A DNA stretch of 8,052 bases from Filomicrobium sp. GTDB lineage: Bacteria; Pseudomonadota; Alphaproteobacteria; Rhizobiales; Hyphomicrobiaceae. The notes below the pieces were generated by a model. That model made no database searches. It saw only the letters and a list, made by a program, of their open reading frames with translations, and was not told the origin of the DNA. Below, in pieces: positions 6,212 to 8,052 of this stretch. The stretch's first letter is position 1; each line of letters opens with the position of its first letter. Location of the stretch: contig JAJFHK010000180.1 of NCBI GenBank assembly GCA_021775655.1, positions 1 to 8,052 of the forward strand, read 5' to 3'. Position numbers and translations under genes: made by a program.

Positions 6212-6584
6212 AGGAAAACTGCGGCCCCAGTGGTTGTCGCACTGGTGAGGCAGGTGCTCGAGTTTCGACTTCGTACGGCCAAAGCGCGAAACCCAGCAGG
6301 CAATCATCGAGACCGGATATACAAGCTCAAGCGAGGGGGCGCCATTTGTGGATGATGGGTAACAGGCATCTCACATTCGGAGCGCACCTATCAATGACGA
6401 TGCCCGACGTGGCAAAATTCAGATCAACGAGGTTGAGGTGAAAGCCCAGGCGGTCTACGAAATCGACTTCTCGGGTGAAGGCTGTACGACGCTTGCCTTC
6501 ACGCTGATCCAACCTGCAGAAGAGGGTTGGATCCCTAAAAGGCTGGAGGAGATGCGCATGAAAGGTTCGATTACGGTCAAGTGA
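6212..6584 (+). pseudogene. Disrupted gene for a small exported protein between propeller and ATPase
   Basis: The 425-bp gap between the propeller and the ATPase has no intact gene but keeps pieces of one. AAGGA (6201-6205) stands 6 nt before AGG AAA ACT GCG at 6212. If the AGG were ATG, it would begin a signal peptide, MKTAAPVVVALV. Coding-like sequence then shifts frame: one frame reads FDFVRPKRETQQAIIETGYT to TAA at 6360-6362, another reads GNRHLTFGAHLSMTMPDVAKF, and the first resumes to the TGA at 6582-6584. The last segment (GKIQINEVEVKAQAVYEIDF, then CTTLAFTLIQPAEEGW) is open for 73 codons with no standard early start. The intact product would be about 123 aa, which fits the small exported proteins encoded between lutA and lutE in relatives. 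Sequencing error, or an intact short gene starting at GTG 6438, are alternatives. Confidence 0.5.
6438..6584 (+). CDS. Possible 48-codon ORF in the remnant, overlapping the ATPase start
   Basis: GTG 6438 is preceded by GAGG (6429-6432) at 5 nt and reads 48 codons to TGA 6582-6584, which overlaps the ATPase ATG as TGATG. It contains YEIDFSGEGCTTLAFTLIQP and ends EEMRMKGSITVK. It has no signal peptide, and I recognise no family. It could be a surviving fragment that still couples translation to the ATPase, since the ATPase has no good ribosome site of its own. Whether a stable protein is made is doubtful. Confidence 0.25.
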   Translation: MKAQAVYEIDFSGEGCTTLAFTLIQPAEEGWIPKRLEEMRMKGSITVK

Positions 6585-7360
6585 TGGATACCAAGGTCGA
6601 GCAAATCAACGAGGCAACGGAGGCTTTGACGGTGCGGGGCGTCTCGCATCACTTTGGCGAAATCAAAGCCCTCGACAATGTATCGCTCTCCGTTCAGCAA
6701 GGCAGCTTCACAGTCCTTCTCGGTCTCAATGGCGCTGGCAAGTCGACGCTGTTTGCCCTCGTAACACGTCTTTACGATAATACGTCCGGTTCGATTTCTA
6801 TTTTGGATCATGACGTTCGCCGTCAGCCAACAACCGCCTTACAAAGGCTCGGCGTTGTGTTCCAGGCGCGCACGCTCGACCTGGATCTCAGTCTTTTGCA
6901 AAACCTCACCTATCACGCTTCTTTGCATGGTCTCGGCCCCCGTGAAGGCCGCCGACGCGCTGAAGCGGCTCTCGAACTCGTCAGCCTGACAGACAGAGCT
7001 GGTGAAAAGGTTCGCAATCTTTCGGGCGGACAAGCCAGGCGCGTCGAAATCGCCCGCTGTATGCTCCATCGCCCAGGCTTGCTCCTCCTCGATGAGCCGA
7101 CGGTCGGCCTGGATATCGATTCACGCGAAAGCGTAATCTCGATTGTTCGAGAACTCGTGGAAACCCACGGTCTGGGCGTGTTGTGGGCAACCCACCTCAT
7201 CGACGAGATTAAGGAGACCGATAACATCGTCGTCCTGCACAAAGGTAAAGTGCTTTACACCGGGACAGTACCCGGACTGCGCAAGCACTCCGGTGCCGAA
7301 AACATTTCCAATGCATTCCGCGCATTGACCGGCGAGATGACCAAACCGGAGGCGGCATGA
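6584..7360 (+). CDS. lutE: LutE-like ABC transporter ATP-binding protein, PQQ-dependent alcohol dehydrogenase system
   Basis: Cytoplasmic ATPase subunit paired with the ABC-2 permease that follows; 258 aa from ATG 6584. It has Walker A GLNGAGKST (47-55), Q-loop VVFQ (Gln94), a canonical signature LSGGQ (146-150), Walker B LLLLDEPTVGLD (166-177) and switch WATH (His204). The 'GLNGAGKST ... FALVTRLY' stretch and 'DEPTVGLD' place it with the ABC-2-type DrrA/CcmA-like ATPases, in the PQQ-linked family that includes M. extorquens LutE. A GTG directly before it (6581) is less likely because ATG 6584 gives the TGATG overlap with the upstream frame. Its stop overlaps the permease start as ATGA. All catalytic residues are intact even though the preceding gene is broken. 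Confidence 0.9.
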   Translation: MDTKVEQINEATEALTVRGVSHHFGEIKALDNVSLSVQQGSFTVLLGLNGAGKSTLFALVTRLYDNTSGSISILDHDVRRQPTTALQRLGVVFQARTLDLDLSLLQNLTYHASLHGLGPREGRRRAEAALELVSLTDRAGEKVRNLSGGQARRVEIARCMLHRPGLLLLDEPTVGLDIDSRESVISIVRELVETHGLGVLWATHLIDEIKETDNIVVLHKGKVLYTGTVPGLRKHSGAENISNAFRALTGEMTKPEAA

Positions 7361-8052
7361 CCACTGAAACTGTCGCCGCAGCAAAAGCTTCTGTTGCAAA
7401 GGCTAAAGTGATTATTGATCACGCGCCTGAGCCACACAGTATCATGGCTTACGTCAACTGTTTTGGTGGAATCGTTTGGCGCGAAGTTCTTCGCTTTCTT
7501 CATCAGCGCGAGCGCTTCTTGTCCGCGCTGGTCCGGCCGCTCGTGTGGCTCTTCATTTTTGCAGCCGGTTTCCGCCAGGTCCTCGGTATCTCGATCATCC
7601 CACCATATGAGACCTACGTCCTTTACGAAACCTACATCACGCCCGGACTGCTCGGCATGGTGTTGCTTTTCAATGCAATGCAATCGTCTCTGTCCATGGT
7701 CTACGACCGAGAGACGGGAGCCATGCGGACTTTGCTTGTTTCGCCATTCCCCCGCTGGTTCCTACTGTCTTCGAAGTTGCTTGGCGGGGTCGCTGTCGCG
7801 ATTTTACAGGTCTACGCATTTCTGTTTATTGCCTATTTCTGGGATATCCAGCCGGACTGGCAGGCATTGCAGCTAGGTTTCGGTGAAGGCGACGGATTTG
7901 TTGGAATTTCCATTCCACCGCCGTTCAATGGCTACGTAACAGTCCTACCGGCAATCATCCTGGCGGGACTGATGCTTGGCGCACTGGCGCTCTTCATGTC
8001 ATCGGTTATTCGCCAACTTGAAAATTTCGCTGGCGTGATGAATTTCGTCATC
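7357..8052 (+). CDS. lutF: LutF/PedC-like ABC-2 type permease, C-terminus cut by the window edge
   Basis: Inner-membrane subunit for the preceding ATPase. 232 residues are visible from ATG 7357 (ATGA overlap with the ATPase stop) and the frame is open to the window end. ABC-2 permeases of this PQQ-linked family usually run somewhat longer, so the last helices are missing. After a polar N-terminus (1-35) come amphipathic WREVLRFLHQRERF (41-54), membrane segments near 58-79, 95-113, 137-161 and 193-216, and the start of another at the edge. YDRETGAMRTLLVSPFPRWF (116-135) is the conserved ABC-2 cytoplasmic stretch ('RE.GT...LL.SP..R'). A periplasmic loop of about 30 residues (162-191) contains GFGEGDGF. 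It is the presumed LutF/PedC equivalent that works with the LutA-like protein, so a binding protein is linked to an ABC-2 rather than a LivHM-type permease. Confidence 0.88.
   Translation, partial: MTTETVAAAKASVAKAKVIIDHAPEPHSIMAYVNCFGGIVWREVLRFLHQRERFLSALVRPLVWLFIFAAGFRQVLGISIIPPYETYVLYETYITPGLLGMVLLFNAMQSSLSMVYDRETGAMRTLLVSPFPRWFLLSSKLLGGVAVAILQVYAFLFIAYFWDIQPDWQALQLGFGEGDGFVGISIPPPFNGYVTVLPAIILAGLMLGALALFMSSVIRQLENFAGVMNFVI

Noticed and set aside
6327..6512. Minus-strand open frame of 61 codons in the gap before the right ATPase
   Set aside because: No ribosome site or family match; the plus strand holds the remnant gene with codon patterns like its neighbours.
1..8052. CRISPR arrays, tRNA or rRNA genes, insertion sequences, attachment sites
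   Set aside because: None seen by reading: no regularly spaced repeats, transposase frames or tRNA-like folds. The window is filled by the listed genes, the divergent control region and one remnant gene.

Overview
The window looks like part of a methylotrophy / lanthanide-utilisation island from a methylotrophic proteobacterium. It is most likely an alphaproteobacterium of the Hyphomicrobiales type. The basis is gene content: a methanofuran-biosynthesis gene (mfnB), and a cluster of the 'PQQ-dependent alcohol dehydrogenase system' ABC families. Those families are represented in Methylorubrum extorquens by the lanthanide-transport genes lutA/lutE/lutF and in Pseudomonas putida by PedA1A2BC. 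Base composition is moderately GC-rich by eye (not computed). The genus cannot be fixed from this sequence alone.

Left half (1-3499, all on the minus strand, so read from 3499 down to 1). This is one tightly packed operon. In transcription order it holds a small exported DUF3280/DUF2380-like protein, a Tat-type NMT1/SsuA-like substrate-binding protein, an SsuC/TauC-like permease, an SsuB/TauB-like ATPase, and mfnB. mfnB runs off the left edge. The junctions are a 4-nt GTGA overlap, an 11-nt overlap, a 4-nt ATGA overlap, and a stop codon directly followed by the mfnB ATG. All five genes are therefore probably co-transcribed and translationally coupled.

Centre (3500-3806). This is an AT-richer divergent control region. 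It carries a good candidate promoter facing right (TTGACA, 17 bp, TCTATC), a perfect 14-bp palindrome overlapping its -10, and an 11-bp direct repeat just upstream of the left operon.

Right half (3807-8052, plus strand). It holds a type I periplasmic binding protein (LutA-like), a seven-bladed YVTN beta-propeller of the PQQ-catabolism type, and the damaged remains of a small exported-protein gene. These are followed by an ABC ATPase (LutE-like) and an ABC-2 permease (LutF/PedC-like), which runs off the right edge. By homology this half moves lanthanide, or a lanthanide- or PQQ-linked ligand, across the inner membrane for lanthanide-dependent alcohol/methanol dehydrogenases.

The two operons probably form one functional island. 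The right one handles the metal or cofactor supply of methanol oxidation. The left one links an uncharacterised importer to methanofuran synthesis for downstream formaldehyde oxidation. The most interesting points are the undefined ligand of the left importer and its coupling to mfnB, the pairing of a type I binding protein with an ABC-2 (exporter-like) permease, the decayed gene inside an otherwise intact operon, and the palindrome/direct-repeat architecture of the shared control region.
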